Of a DNA stretch of 64,000 bases, positions 55,919-64,000 are shown one piece after another. The notes below the pieces were generated by a model. The model did no database searches and was not told the DNA's origin. It was given only the letters and a program-made list of their open reading frames with translations. The translations under genes and the position numbers were made by a program. Each line of letters opens with the position of its first letter. Positions within the stretch are counted from its first letter, which is position 1. Source of the stretch: Sedimentisphaerales bacterium (GTDB taxonomy: Bacteria; Planctomycetota; Phycisphaerae; Sedimentisphaerales; Anaerobacaceae). The stretch spans positions 1 to 64,000 of the forward strand of contig JAFGPS010000158.1 of NCBI GenBank assembly GCA_016936075.1, in the 5' to 3' direction.

Positions 55919-57583
55919 TTATCTGATAAGATTCGTTAATTCTCTAAGAATATCGTTCGCAACTGTTATGCTTCTTGCATTCGCCTGAAAACCATTTTGT
56001 GCAAGAATCATATTAACAAACTCAGTAGCGACATCTGCATTCGATTTTTCCAGTGCGCCGCCGTGAACTACACCAGCACCACCAGTCATAGCCTGTGTTG
56101 AGATGGCTTCACCAGAGTTAGCCGATGAAGCATAATAGCTATTTCCGATATTTTCAAGACCCATTGAATTCTGGAACATAGCTATCTGGATTGTAGCAAT
56201 ATTTTTCTTAATACCATTTGAAAATGCACCGATAACAATTCCTTCATTGTTTACTGAAACAGTTGAAAGATTTCCTGCTTCATAACCATCCTGATCTTTT
56301 GCGACCGCGGTAGAATTTCCGGCAAATTGTGTTAGGCCATCCAGTTTGCCGCTTGTACCTAAATCTATATTGATTGTTTGCGGATTTAATGAATCGTGAG
56401 CATATGTTATTACGAATCGTGAAAGATCAGTGCCGGATAAACCAGAGAATGAACCATCATTAGCATCAAAGGTAATTCCTTCAATCCGCCTGTTATCCAT
56501 TGTTAATTCATTCACATCACCAGTAACTGAACTCAAAACCAGATCCCAGGTGTTTGCTTCATCAGTTCGTACAAAAGCACCTGAAATAACATGTTTACCA
56601 CCCTGGGCGTCATAAGTAGTTATATTCATACTTTTTACTTCCTCACCACCTATTGTAGATAATTCAAAATAAGCAGGAGTTGTTAAAGTACCATCACCTG
56701 AATATGACATAGAAATATCTGTTCTGCTATACCCGCTTGTATCATCAGTAATACGAATCTGGCCATTTACGAGTGTTGCTGTTGAACCGTCAAGAACATT
56801 CGTATTCAAATGGTTTATAATATCGCCTAAAGTCGTACTTCCATCGACGGCAAGTGTAAGACCAGAATCAAAAGCTGTCCCATCCTTATCGTAGCCGCTG
56901 AAAGTTAACGTACCAGATGTCATAGTACCACTATATTGATCAAGCTGGTCAAGCTCTGTACTTGTGGCTGCGATTGTCCCATCACCATATGTATACGATA
57001 TATTTGATGTTACAACCTGTGTCCTTGGTGTGCTAAAAGATGAATCGGCACTAAGATTACCTGAAACAACGATTTCAGACGTTGCTTTTGCAGGCATGGC
57101 TACGTCATAAGGAATATGAATATTGCTATCACCAGCTATCTGAAAACCATCAGCTTCACCTTCTGAACCGATTCTTTGAACATGGTAACCTGTTGCTGGA
57201 TCAACCAGATTAGAGTCTGCATCGACAGCAAACGCTCCTGCTCTTGTATAAACATCCTGTTCACCATCACTTAAAACAAAGTAGCCTTCACCTTCTAATG
57301 CAAGATCGAGAGAATTCCCTGTATTTACAATATTACCCTGAGTCAGAATTTGGGATATACCTGAAACTCCAACACCACTACCCATCTGTTGAGGATTTGT
57401 TCCACCAACACTTGATGTTGGTTGAGATGCTTTTGCAACAGTTTGACTTAAAAGCTCCGAAAAAACAATCCTACTGGATTTGAACGCGGTAGTATTTACA
57501 TTCGCCAGGTTATTACCGGCTATATCAATCATTTTCTGGTGCGCCTGTAATCCTGAAACTGCCGCTGATAATGCAAAACTCAT
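55919..57583 (-). CDS. flgE: Flagellar hook protein FlgE
   Basis: Five hundred fifty-four residues. N-terminal SFALSAAVSGLQAHQKMIDIAGNNLANVNTTAFKSSR and C-terminal ATEFVNMILAQNGFQANARSITVANDILRELTNLI are FlgE/F/G family D0 segments; the large middle carries the hook-specific D1/D2 domains (SMNITTYDAQGGKHVISGAFVR). Longer than the 400-residue enterobacterial hook, as common outside that group. It follows flgD by 60 bases. Confidence 0.95.
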   Translation of the reverse strand: MSFALSAAVSGLQAHQKMIDIAGNNLANVNTTAFKSSRIVFSELLSQTVAKASQPTSSVGGTNPQQMGSGVGVSGISQILTQGNIVNTGNSLDLALEGEGYFVLSDGEQDVYTRAGAFAVDADSNLVDPATGYHVQRIGSEGEADGFQIAGDSNIHIPYDVAMPAKATSEIVVSGNLSADSSFSTPRTQVVTSNISYTYGDGTIAATSTELDQLDQYSGTMTSGTLTFSGYDKDGTAFDSGLTLAVDGSTTLGDIINHLNTNVLDGSTATLVNGQIRITDDTSGYSRTDISMSYSGDGTLTTPAYFELSTIGGEEVKSMNITTYDAQGGKHVISGAFVRTDEANTWDLVLSSVTGDVNELTMDNRRIEGITFDANDGSFSGLSGTDLSRFVITYAHDSLNPQTINIDLGTSGKLDGLTQFAGNSTAVAKDQDGYEAGNLSTVSVNNEGIVIGAFSNGIKKNIATIQIAMFQNSMGLENIGNSYYASSANSGEAISTQAMTGGAGVVHGGALEKSNADVATEFVNMILAQNGFQANARSITVANDILRELTNLIR

Positions 57584-57643
57584 ATTTTATTCTCCTTATT
57601 ATCACGAGCATTTAGCACATGCTCGCACAATTTGATTTTAGTC

Positions 57644-58048
57644 CTATTGATTCTCTACCAAAACTACACCATCTAATCCAAGCGTGTATTTCTGATCATC
57701 ACTATCTTTTACCCCAAGAAGACTTTCCTGGGTTTCAATATCATAAAGAACCGATTCAACAGTTCCTGATTTCAACTCTAAATCACCGCTTGTTTCATTT
57801 TCCATATAGAAAGCAACATTCTTGCCCATTAATGAATTAGCATAATTGCGATTAGTAGTTGAAAGAACTTCAGAAAAACTCGAATTCATACCTTCAAGCT
57901 GCGAGAGTTGTGAAAACTGTGCCAACTGCGAAGCCATATCGCTATTATCCATTGGCTCAAGAGGATTTTGGTTTTGAAGCTGTGATACCAGAAGTTTCAT
58001 ATAATCCATTTGGATTTGACTTGCTGAACTTGCTTCTACTGATGCCAT
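57644..58048 (-). CDS. flgD: Hook-capping protein FlgD, short form
   Basis: A 134-residue protein with the FlgD core YMKLLVSQLQNQNPLEPMDNSDMASQLAQFSQLSQLEGMN, then GKNVAFYMENETSGDLELKSGTVESV. It lacks the large C-terminal Ig-like part of E. coli FlgD (about 230 residues) but keeps the N-terminal segment that is enough to direct export and hook growth. First gene behind the sigma-54 promoter; AAGGAAAAAA precedes the ATG. Confidence 0.93.
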   Translation of the reverse strand: MASVEASSASQIQMDYMKLLVSQLQNQNPLEPMDNSDMASQLAQFSQLSQLEGMNSSFSEVLSTTNRNYANSLMGKNVAFYMENETSGDLELKSGTVESVLYDIETQESLLGVKDSDDQKYTLGLDGVVLVENQ

Positions 58049-58108
58049 TTTTTTCCTTTTCTAATTACAATTTATTACTAATATTCCTAAAACAACATGG
58101 AAATAAGT

Positions 58109-58125
58109 AGCAATTATCGTGCCAA
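58109..58125 (-). promoter_or_regulatory. Sigma-54 promoter of the flg operon
   Basis: On the minus strand TTGGCACGATAATTGCT, an exact fit to TTGGCACG-N4-TTGCW with GG-N10-GC spacing. Transcription should begin near 58097, about 50 bases before flgD, and run through the hook-basal-body genes. Confidence 0.88.
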
Positions 58126-58255
58126 AGAAGTATTATTTCTTTATAAAAGCAGCTATTAACACTTAATCAAAAAGAATACAAGTCACGTTTATACAAGATG
58201 TTACATATACTCAGGAAATCTGTTTCACATTATATTGGTTAAATTTGAAATAGTG

Positions 58256-58282
58256 TTATCGGGTTATAATTAACTATTTTTA
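58256..58282 (-). promoter_or_regulatory. Possible sigma-28 promoter upstream of flgD
   Basis: On the minus strand TAAAAATA (58282-58275), 11 bases, CCCGATAA (58263-58256). Seven of eight -10 positions match the GCCGATAA consensus, and the -35 keeps TAAA. It would give a second, later start for the operon, about 210 bases before flgD. AT-rich surroundings weaken the call. Confidence 0.45.
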
Positions 58283-58424
58283 CGGAAATTTTTGCCGGTT
58301 CTTTTTATTCAAAAAGTAAAAATAATATACGAAAAACATTCAAAACCAATAAACTTTCGCTATATGAAAGTTGTATATATTAAAAGTTCGTTTGTTATTC
58401 TTAACGAAAACAAAAGCAATACAG

Positions 58425-58453
58425 TTGACTTAAATTGGATGCTCGATTAGACT
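58425..58453 (+). promoter_or_regulatory. Sigma-70-type promoter of purF
   Basis: TTGACT (58425-58430), a 17-base spacer, TAGACT (58448-58453), 124 bases before the purF ATG. The 528-base gap (58049-58576) between flgD and purF holds this promoter and the two flgD promoters; the leader 58454-58576 shows no purine-riboswitch core and I see no gene in the gap. Confidence 0.55.
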
Positions 58454-58576
58454 ACGCTAAAGCAAAATTAATATTAAAATAACATTAATAAAATTATTCT
58501 TACTTTACAGTAAATTCGTTAAGCTTAATAACGTATTTTCCAGAGTAGCTGTGGAGAATTGAAAGGCATTTATTAA

Positions 58577-60037
58577 ATGAAAGAAGGTCGTTTTTCTTCT
58601 TATTCAATGCGTGAAAATTGCGGTCTGTTTGGAATTTTCGGTGATAAAGAAGCAGTAGAAAATACTTACTTTGGTCTGCATAGCCTCCAGCATCGCGGCC
58701 AGGAAGCAGCCGGGATTGCTTCGAGTAACGGCGAAACTGTTCAGTGTTATACCGGAATGGGAACGGTCAAAAGAGTATTCCGAAGAGGCAGTGAAATCCT
58801 GAATCAATTATCCAATCCGATAGCTATTGGTCATGTAAGATATTCAACCGCTGGTTCAAGTAAAGTTATAAACAGCCAGCCGCTTTTAGCTGAATACTCT
58901 CAGGGACAAGTAGCCGTTGCACATAATGGAAACCTTATCAATGCACGCCTGCTTCGGGATGAATATGAAGCGCATGGAAGCATATTTAAAACTACAAGTG
59001 ACACAGAAGTTATCATCCATTTGCTTGCAAAACCAACTCATGTCTGTAAGCCTGATCCTCTTGGGCATGTCCTTAAACATCTTCAGGGAGCATATAGCCT
59101 GCTTTTCCTTTATGCTGACAGAATTGAAGCCGCTCGTGATCCATATGGAATCAAGCCGCTTTGCATAGGTAAGACAAAAAAAGGCGCTTATATTGTAACC
59201 AGTGAAACTTGTGCTTTAGACGCAATTGAAGCAGAGTTTATTCGAGAAGTCGAACCTGGGGAAATTGTTACTTTGGATAAAAAAGGCCTGCATAGTAGAT
59301 TTTTTGTTACGCCAGGAAAAGTATCGTCTGCCCACTGTATATTCGAGCATGTATATTTTGCTAAACAGAACAGTACAATATTTGGAGAAAATGTCCATGA
59401 GTTCAGGAAAAAACTTGGACGCAGACTGGCAATAGAACACCCGGCAAAAGCAGATGTCGTAATACCTGTTCCTGACTCAGGAACTTCAGCAGCATTAGGT
59501 TTTGCTGAACAGAGTAAAATTCCATTTGATATGGGATTTGTACGAAGTCACTATATCGGACGAACATTTATATCCCCCGAACAAAAACAAAGAGAAATAG
59601 AAGTCAGGCTCAAACTTGGAATTATTAAGGAAGTAGTCGCTGGTAAAAATATTATAGTGATTGATGATTCAATCGTTAGAGGTACAACAACCAGAAGCAA
59701 AATAAAAACATTACGCCAGGCCGGAGCAAAAGAAATTCATCTAAGAATAAGCTGCCCTCCAATAAGATTCCCATGTTTTTACGGCATTGATTTTCCAACA
59801 AAGGAAGAGCTGCTCGCTAATAATCGTAATATTGAACAAATCAAAAAATTCCTCGACGTTGATAGTATGGGATATATTTCCCTGGATGGAATGTTGGATT
59901 GTGCAATAAAAAGTCCGGAGGAATACTGTACAGCTTGTTGGAGCGGCTCATATAGAATACCTGTAGATATGCCTGTGAGTAAGTACTCACTGGAAAGTTA
60001 TCAATTGAATATGTTTGACGAATTTTTGGAAATATAA
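58577..60037 (+). CDS. purF: Amidophosphoribosyltransferase
   Basis: Four hundred eighty-six residues. The glutamine amidotransferase Cys is the C in RENCGLFGIFG (residue 15), reached after a short propeptide, and the PRPP loop reads IIVIDDSIVRGTTTRSK. A set of cysteines (SCPPIRFPC and YCTAC near the C-terminus) fits the 4Fe-4S form of PurF known from Bacillus. Catalyses the first committed step of purine synthesis. The ATG at 58577 has AAAGG ten bases upstream; a second ATG ten codons on is less favoured by spacing. Confidence 0.96.
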   Translation: MKEGRFSSYSMRENCGLFGIFGDKEAVENTYFGLHSLQHRGQEAAGIASSNGETVQCYTGMGTVKRVFRRGSEILNQLSNPIAIGHVRYSTAGSSKVINSQPLLAEYSQGQVAVAHNGNLINARLLRDEYEAHGSIFKTTSDTEVIIHLLAKPTHVCKPDPLGHVLKHLQGAYSLLFLYADRIEAARDPYGIKPLCIGKTKKGAYIVTSETCALDAIEAEFIREVEPGEIVTLDKKGLHSRFFVTPGKVSSAHCIFEHVYFAKQNSTIFGENVHEFRKKLGRRLAIEHPAKADVVIPVPDSGTSAALGFAEQSKIPFDMGFVRSHYIGRTFISPEQKQREIEVRLKLGIIKEVVAGKNIIVIDDSIVRGTTTRSKIKTLRQAGAKEIHLRISCPPIRFPCFYGIDFPTKEELLANNRNIEQIKKFLDVDSMGYISLDGMLDCAIKSPEEYCTACWSGSYRIPVDMPVSKYSLESYQLNMFDEFLEI

Positions 60038-60049
60038 ATTATAACATTT

Positions 60050-61117
60050 ATGGCAAACTATATAAGTTACGAGAAATCCGGCGTAAGCATTGATGCTAAC
60101 GAGGACATGATTAAAAAGATTTGGCCTGCCGTATCAAGAACATACAGTCCAAGAGTGATTGAATCTGAAGGCGGATTCGCCGGAATGTTCAGGCTGGATT
60201 ACGACGAGAAACTATTTAAGAAAAATTATAAAAACCCGGTTCTCGTTTCCTGCACTGACGGCGTTGGAAGCAAGGTGCAATTAGCGGCACAGATGAAAAA
60301 ATATGATACTGTTGGCATTGATCTCGTTGCAATGAGTATTAACGATATGCTCGTTGTCGGCGCAGAGCCTTTATTCTTTCTGGATTATATCGGCACACAC
60401 AAACTTGAGCCGGATATTATCGCAGAACTCGTAACAAGCGTCGCAGCCGGATGCAAACAGGCTGATTGCTCACTCATAGGAGGAGAAACCGCTGAGATGC
60501 CGGACACTTACAAAGAAGGTGATTTCGATTTGGCCGGTTTCGGAGTTGGCGTAATAGAAAGAGACAAAATTATCAATGGCAAAATTGTTCAAAACGGAGA
60601 TGTAATTCTCGGTCTTGCCTCAAGCGGAATACATAGCAATGGATATTCTCTTGTACGTCATATCTGTTTGAAACAATTAAAACTTAAACTGACCGATACA
60701 ATCGATGAGCTTGATGGAAAAGTTCTTGGCGAAGTTCTTCTCGAACCTACACGAATCTATGCAAAGTCTATCGTCAAACTTCTGGGCAAATACAAAGTCA
60801 AACGTGTTGTCCATGGCATGGCACATATAACAGGCGGCGGAATTATTGAAAATCTTCCACGAATACTACCTGATAATTGTAACGCTGCAATAAAAAAGCA
60901 AAGCTGGCCAAAACATAAGATTTTCACTTTCCTACAGGAAAAAGGACCCGTTGAAGAAAATGAGATGTACAGAGTTTTCAATATGGGTATCGGGTATATC
61001 TTAATAGTTGCTCAGGATTTCGCAGATTCGATTAAGATGAAACTCGAAAAATATGGAGAGAAAGTTTACAAAATCGGCAAGATTACACCCGGCACAGGAA
61101 AAGTCGTACTCAAATAA
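60050..61117 (+). CDS. purM: Phosphoribosylformylglycinamidine cyclo-ligase
   Basis: A 355-residue PurM that forms aminoimidazole ribotide with ATP. Signatures: YEKSGVSIDANEDMIKKI (6-23), VSCTDGVGSKVQLA, GIDLVAMSINDMLVVGAEPLFFLDYIG, LIGGETAEMPD and LASSGIHSNGYSLVR. It follows purF by 12 bases and is the next enzyme but two in the pathway, so the pair forms a purine operon. No classical ribosome-binding site is visible before the ATG. Ends 14 bases from the convergent response regulator gene. Confidence 0.96.
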   Translation: MANYISYEKSGVSIDANEDMIKKIWPAVSRTYSPRVIESEGGFAGMFRLDYDEKLFKKNYKNPVLVSCTDGVGSKVQLAAQMKKYDTVGIDLVAMSINDMLVVGAEPLFFLDYIGTHKLEPDIIAELVTSVAAGCKQADCSLIGGETAEMPDTYKEGDFDLAGFGVGVIERDKIINGKIVQNGDVILGLASSGIHSNGYSLVRHICLKQLKLKLTDTIDELDGKVLGEVLLEPTRIYAKSIVKLLGKYKVKRVVHGMAHITGGGIIENLPRILPDNCNAAIKKQSWPKHKIFTFLQEKGPVEENEMYRVFNMGIGYILIVAQDFADSIKMKLEKYGEKVYKIGKITPGTGKVVLK

Positions 61118-61131
61118 CTCACTGCTCCCTG

Positions 61132-62508
61132 TTACAGGTTGTAGTCTTTGATTTTCCGGTAAAGAGTTCTTTCACCTATACCGAGCATTTTAGCGGCCTT
61201 CTCGCGGTTTCCATCTGTTTTGGCAAGTGTCTCGGCAATTGCGTGTTTTTCCAATTCATTCAGTGACATACTGTCATCACCTAACATTGATGATACATCA
61301 CGAGGTGCAGCCAACTGCGGCCTTTTCGCTATATCAGGCGGGATGTCAATTACATCAATCTTATCACGGTCGCACATTACTACCATTGTTCTTATACTGT
61401 TTCTAAGCTGACGGATATTACCCGGCCAGTCATATTTTAATAGAGTTGATAACGCTACCGGTGTAATTCCTGTAACTTTAGAGCCAACTTCTTCAGCGGC
61501 TTCTTTAAGAAAGAAATCGACAAGAGGAGGAATATCTTCTGATCTTTCACGAAGAGAAGGAAGTGAGATATTCACACCCTTTATTCTAAAATACAAGTCT
61601 TCCCTGAACTTCTTTTCGTCTATCAATTCTGATAAATTCTGGTTTGTTGCGCTGATTATTCGCACGTCAACATTAATAGGCTTGGTTGAGCCTACAGGGA
61701 CAACTATTCCATCTTCAAGCACTCGAAGAAGCTTAGCCTGAGAATTCGGTGTCATATCACCAATTTCATCCAGGAACAAAGTACCCTGATTAGCAACTTC
61801 GAAAAGACCTTTTCTATCAACTGCAGCTCCGGTAAAAGCTCCTTTTGTATGACCAAATAACTCGCTTTCCAGTAATGTCTCTGTCAAACCTGCACAATTA
61901 ACCGGCCTGAATGGCTTGTTCCATCGCTTCGAGTTATTATGAATCGCGCGAGCCATTAGTTCTTTTCCCGTGCCGGACTGACCTTCGATGAGCACAGAAA
62001 TATTAGTAGGTGACACCCTGCGAAGAACTTCTACGATTCCTTTCATGGCGGGACTTTGCGGCAATACACCTTCGAAATAAAAATCTTCTTTGTCTGGTTT
62101 TCTTTTTCCCGCATCACGCCCCTGAGAAGAATCTATCTTTTGACTGGCTTGAGTCACTAAAGTACGAAGCTGACCAATATCAATAGGCTTTACAAGATAA
62201 TCGAATGCACCGAGTTTAATTGCTTCCTTACAGGTATCAATTGTTGCGTATGCTGTTATTAAAATCACTTCAGTTCGACTGTCATGTTTTTTCGCTTCGG
62301 TAAGAATTTGTAAGCCGTCAATTTCACTGTTCAATTTTAAATCAGTGACAACAATATCTATTGTTTGGCTATGAAGAATTTCCAGTGCGTCTTTACCGTT
62401 ATAGACAGCGATCGCCTTATCGCATAATTTTTCAAGTGCTTCGGCAACACCGTCGGCATGTTCACGCTCGTCATCGACAACAAGTATAATTCCCGCCTTC
62501 TGGCTCAA
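61132..62508 (-). CDS. Sigma-54-dependent response regulator (NtrC family)
   Basis: Four hundred fifty-eight residues in three domains: receiver with D12, D13 and phosphoacceptor D56 (VVTDLKL), AAA+ domain with Walker A GQSGTGKE (176-183), the sigma-54 contact loop GAFTGA (223-228) and Walker B ANQGTLFLDEIGD, and a C-terminal Fis-type helix-turn-helix (GNREKAAKMLGIGERTLYRKI). Activates sigma-54 holoenzyme. Two sigma-54 promoters at 45984-45999 and 58109-58125 head flagellar operons, so a FlgR/FlrC-like role is likely but not proven. Its ATG overlaps the kinase stop by four bases. Confidence 0.92.
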   Translation of the reverse strand: MSQKAGIILVVDDEREHADGVAEALEKLCDKAIAVYNGKDALEILHSQTIDIVVTDLKLNSEIDGLQILTEAKKHDSRTEVILITAYATIDTCKEAIKLGAFDYLVKPIDIGQLRTLVTQASQKIDSSQGRDAGKRKPDKEDFYFEGVLPQSPAMKGIVEVLRRVSPTNISVLIEGQSGTGKELMARAIHNNSKRWNKPFRPVNCAGLTETLLESELFGHTKGAFTGAAVDRKGLFEVANQGTLFLDEIGDMTPNSQAKLLRVLEDGIVVPVGSTKPINVDVRIISATNQNLSELIDEKKFREDLYFRIKGVNISLPSLRERSEDIPPLVDFFLKEAAEEVGSKVTGITPVALSTLLKYDWPGNIRQLRNSIRTMVVMCDRDKIDVIDIPPDIAKRPQLAAPRDVSSMLGDDSMSLNELEKHAIAETLAKTDGNREKAAKMLGIGERTLYRKIKDYNL

Positions 62509-63275
62509 TTTGTCACCTCACGAATCATCGGCAATTTGATTGTAAAAGCAGTTCCCTTGCCCTGCTCACTTTCTACAGTTATCGTTCCTCTATGCAGTTC
62601 GATAATTTTCTTTGCGATAGATAGTCCAAGCCCCCTTCCCTGGCTATGTGATGAATAATAAGCATCGAAAATATGAGGCAAAACTTCGGCTGATATGCCG
62701 CAGCCGGTGTCACATATCTGAACAAAAACTTCATTGTCTTGACTGAAAGTTCTTATTATCAATTCTCCGCTACCACTCATAGCCTGTTGGGAGTTTATGA
62801 AGAGATTCAAAATCACCTGTTTAATCATATCCGCATCAAGTCTGCACGAAAGTTTTTCATGGGATAATGATTGACGTATAGTAATAGAGTGACTTGAAGC
62901 TTGCGGCAAATAGAAATCAATCATATCACTAACAAGCTCATTTAAATCAACATCGCTTAATTGAGGCTCATTATGATCAAGATAACGAAGAAAACTATCA
63001 AGTATCTGTTCGAGTCTGTCCGCTTCTTTTTCGACTACGGAAATTTTTCTCATAGCTCTCGACAAAGTGCGTTCCGCTCTTTCAGACGACATATCACTTA
63101 AACAGGAAGAACTTAAATCTGTAAGCTCTTCACTGATTAGTTTTAAATTGACTTTAATTGTAGAGAGGGGATTTTTAATCTCATGTGCAAGCTGACCGGT
63201 CAGTTTGCTTAATTGCTCAAACTGTTCAAAATTATCTTCTTTGCCAGTCTGAATATTGTCATCTGCCATGACCAT
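62505..63275 (-). CDS. Soluble histidine kinase partner of the sigma-54 activator
   Basis: A 256-residue kinase without membrane segments or a large sensor domain, like FlgS or FlrB. H31 in GQLAHEIKNPLSTIKVNL is the phosphorylation site; the catalytic domain has the N box (QVILNLFINSQQAM), the D box DTGCGIS and the glycine-rich GRGLGLSIAKKI. It probably reads a cytosolic signal, perhaps the state of flagellar export, which is inference from analogous systems. Overlaps the response regulator by four bases (ATGA). First ATG used; a second lies two codons on. Confidence 0.9.
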   Translation of the reverse strand: MVMADDNIQTGKEDNFEQFEQLSKLTGQLAHEIKNPLSTIKVNLKLISEELTDLSSSCLSDMSSERAERTLSRAMRKISVVEKEADRLEQILDSFLRYLDHNEPQLSDVDLNELVSDMIDFYLPQASSHSITIRQSLSHEKLSCRLDADMIKQVILNLFINSQQAMSGSGELIIRTFSQDNEVFVQICDTGCGISAEVLPHIFDAYYSSHSQGRGLGLSIAKKIIELHRGTITVESEQGKGTAFTIKLPMIREVTN

Positions 63276-63307
63276 AATACATCATTAAAAATTGAAGTGA
63301 CGAAAAT

Positions 63308-63382
63308 AAGTTAAAGTGCCTAAAGTGAGATTTAAAGATTCATATAACATTATTATCTTTTAACTTTAGACACTTTTAACTT
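63308..63382 (-). repeat. Inverted repeat after pnp
   Basis: AAGTTAAAGTGCCTAAAG (63308-63325) pairs with CTTTAGACACTTTTAACTT (63364-63382) with one bulge and one mismatch that becomes a G-U pair on the minus strand. It follows the pnp stop, so it may stabilise or end the pnp transcript, though no strong T run follows. It shares the core CTAAAGTG with the inverted repeat at 32140-32185. Confidence 0.5.
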
Positions 63383-63391
63383 TTGACTTTT

Positions 63392-64000
63392 TTATTCTTC
63401 TTCCTTCTTTTCCTGCTTCGATTCTTGCAGAGCCGCTTTACGTGAAAGTTTTAGTCTGCCTTGATCGTCAATTAATATCAGTTTCACATCTATCAGGTCG
63501 CCTACTTTGCAAACGTCTTCGGCGTTTTTAACATAACTATCACTCAATTCGCTTATATGGCAAAGCCCTTCAACGCCCGGAATTATTTCAACAAATGCTC
63601 CGAAATCCTTTATAGAAACGACCCTTGCGTTTTGGTAAATCTTTCCAACCTTTGGCGGCTGGGTAAGACCTTCAATTATTTCTTTAGCTTTAAGATGGCC
63701 ATCGCCGTCAACACAGCTAATAAAAATAGTACCATCTTCTTCGATTTCGATTATTGTATCAGTTTGTTCCTGAATACTCTTAATCATCTTGCCGCCTGGG
63801 CCGATTATTTTTCCAATAAACTCAGGATCAATTTCAATACTAATCAGTTTCGGTGCATAAACACTTAACTCGGATCTTGGTGAGCTTATAGCATCGTTCA
63901 TCTTCTTGAGTATTTCAAGACGAGCGACTTTTGCTCTTTCGAGCGTCTCAACCATAATGCTATGGGCCACTCCCTCTGCTTTGATATCAAGCTGAATAGC
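63392..64000 (-). CDS. pnp: Polynucleotide phosphorylase, C-terminal part (cut by window edge)
   Basis: The reading frame is open to base 64000 and shows the last 200 or so residues of PNPase. After the end of the second RNase PH domain (DIKAEGVAHSIMVETLERAKVARLEIL) come a KH domain with GxxG (IGKIIGPGGKMIKSIQEQTD) and an S1 domain (IYQNARVVSIKDFGAFVEIIPGVEGLCHISEL). The tail is Lys/Glu-rich. Degrades RNA 3' to 5' with phosphate in the degradosome. The start lies outside the window. Confidence 0.95.
   Translation of the reverse strand, partial: AIQLDIKAEGVAHSIMVETLERAKVARLEILKKMNDAISSPRSELSVYAPKLISIEIDPEFIGKIIGPGGKMIKSIQEQTDTIIEIEEDGTIFISCVDGDGHLKAKEIIEGLTQPPKVGKIYQNARVVSIKDFGAFVEIIPGVEGLCHISELSDSYVKNAEDVCKVGDLIDVKLILIDDQGRLKLSRKAALQESKQEKKEEE

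Noticed and set aside
58454-58576. Possible purine riboswitch in the purF leader
   Set aside because: The leader is AT-rich and lacks the conserved three-way junction words of the purine class; only a short hairpin (CGTTA/TAACG) is seen.
61118-61145. Hairpin CCTG-TTA-CAGG between purM and the response regulator as a bidirectional terminator
   Set aside because: Four pairs, overlapping the response-regulator stop, with no T run on either side.

Overview
The window looks like chromosome of a Gram-negative, flagellated bacterium of moderate-to-low GC, most plausibly a planctomycete of the Phycisphaerae/Sedimentisphaerales type. This placement is inference. It rests on secreted proteins with Gly/Met/Arg-rich inserts, arylsulfotransferase-like and TAT-exported oxidoreductase genes, LPS genes (kdsA, a GT9 heptosyltransferase-like gene), P-ring and L-ring genes that imply an outer membrane, and a FliD insert of a repeat type I associate with planctomycete surface proteins.

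Left third (1-28,300): a GT9 glycosyltransferase and an unknown exported protein; a HepT/MntA (HEPN/minimal nucleotidyltransferase) toxin-antitoxin pair; a nitronate monooxygenase-like enzyme; ileS with a good sigma-70 promoter; then a run of exported proteins (alpha/beta hydrolase, TAT aldo/keto reductase, glycoside-hydrolase-like protein, two arylsulfotransferase-like paralogues). Four consecutive minus-strand members of this run carry the Gly-rich inserts. Next come a GntR-ABC-permease-zinc-ribbon membrane protein operon whose promoter contains a perfect inverted repeat, a xerC/D recombinase with a His-rich insert, and a compact cluster of radical SAM enzyme, kdsA, lipid kinase, CYTH protein and leuS.

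Middle (28,300-32,900): hom, an apgM-type phosphomutase family member (the 'proposed homoserine kinase' type) and lysC read rightwards as an aspartate-to-threonine module, followed by a membrane-anchored thermonuclease homologue.

Flagellar locus (32,871-58,125, all minus strand): flgD, flgE, a PilZ-like membrane protein, flgF, flgG, flgA, flgH, flgI, flgJ, flgN, flgK and flgL, then an island of about 10 kb of TPR proteins, glycosyltransferases, a nucleotidyltransferase, a chaperone-like protein and a methyltransferase-SlyD fusion, ending with fliD. Consensus sigma-54 promoters stand before flgD and before the glycosyltransferase island, and a sigma-28 promoter before fliD. A sigma-54 activator and a soluble histidine kinase lie just beyond purF-purM (61,132-63,275), so the window may hold both the regulator and its targets: the kinase/activator pair drives hook-basal-body and glycosylation genes, and sigma-28 drives the filament cap.

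Right edge: purF-purM on the plus strand, the two-component pair, and the 3' end of pnp running off the window. I saw no rRNA, tRNA, CRISPR array or transposase. The most unusual items are the methyltransferase-FKBP fusion, the 1211-residue ParB-like/GT9/GT2/GT2 protein and its small paralogous domain, the repeat domain inserted in FliD, and the sigma-54-controlled glycosylation island.
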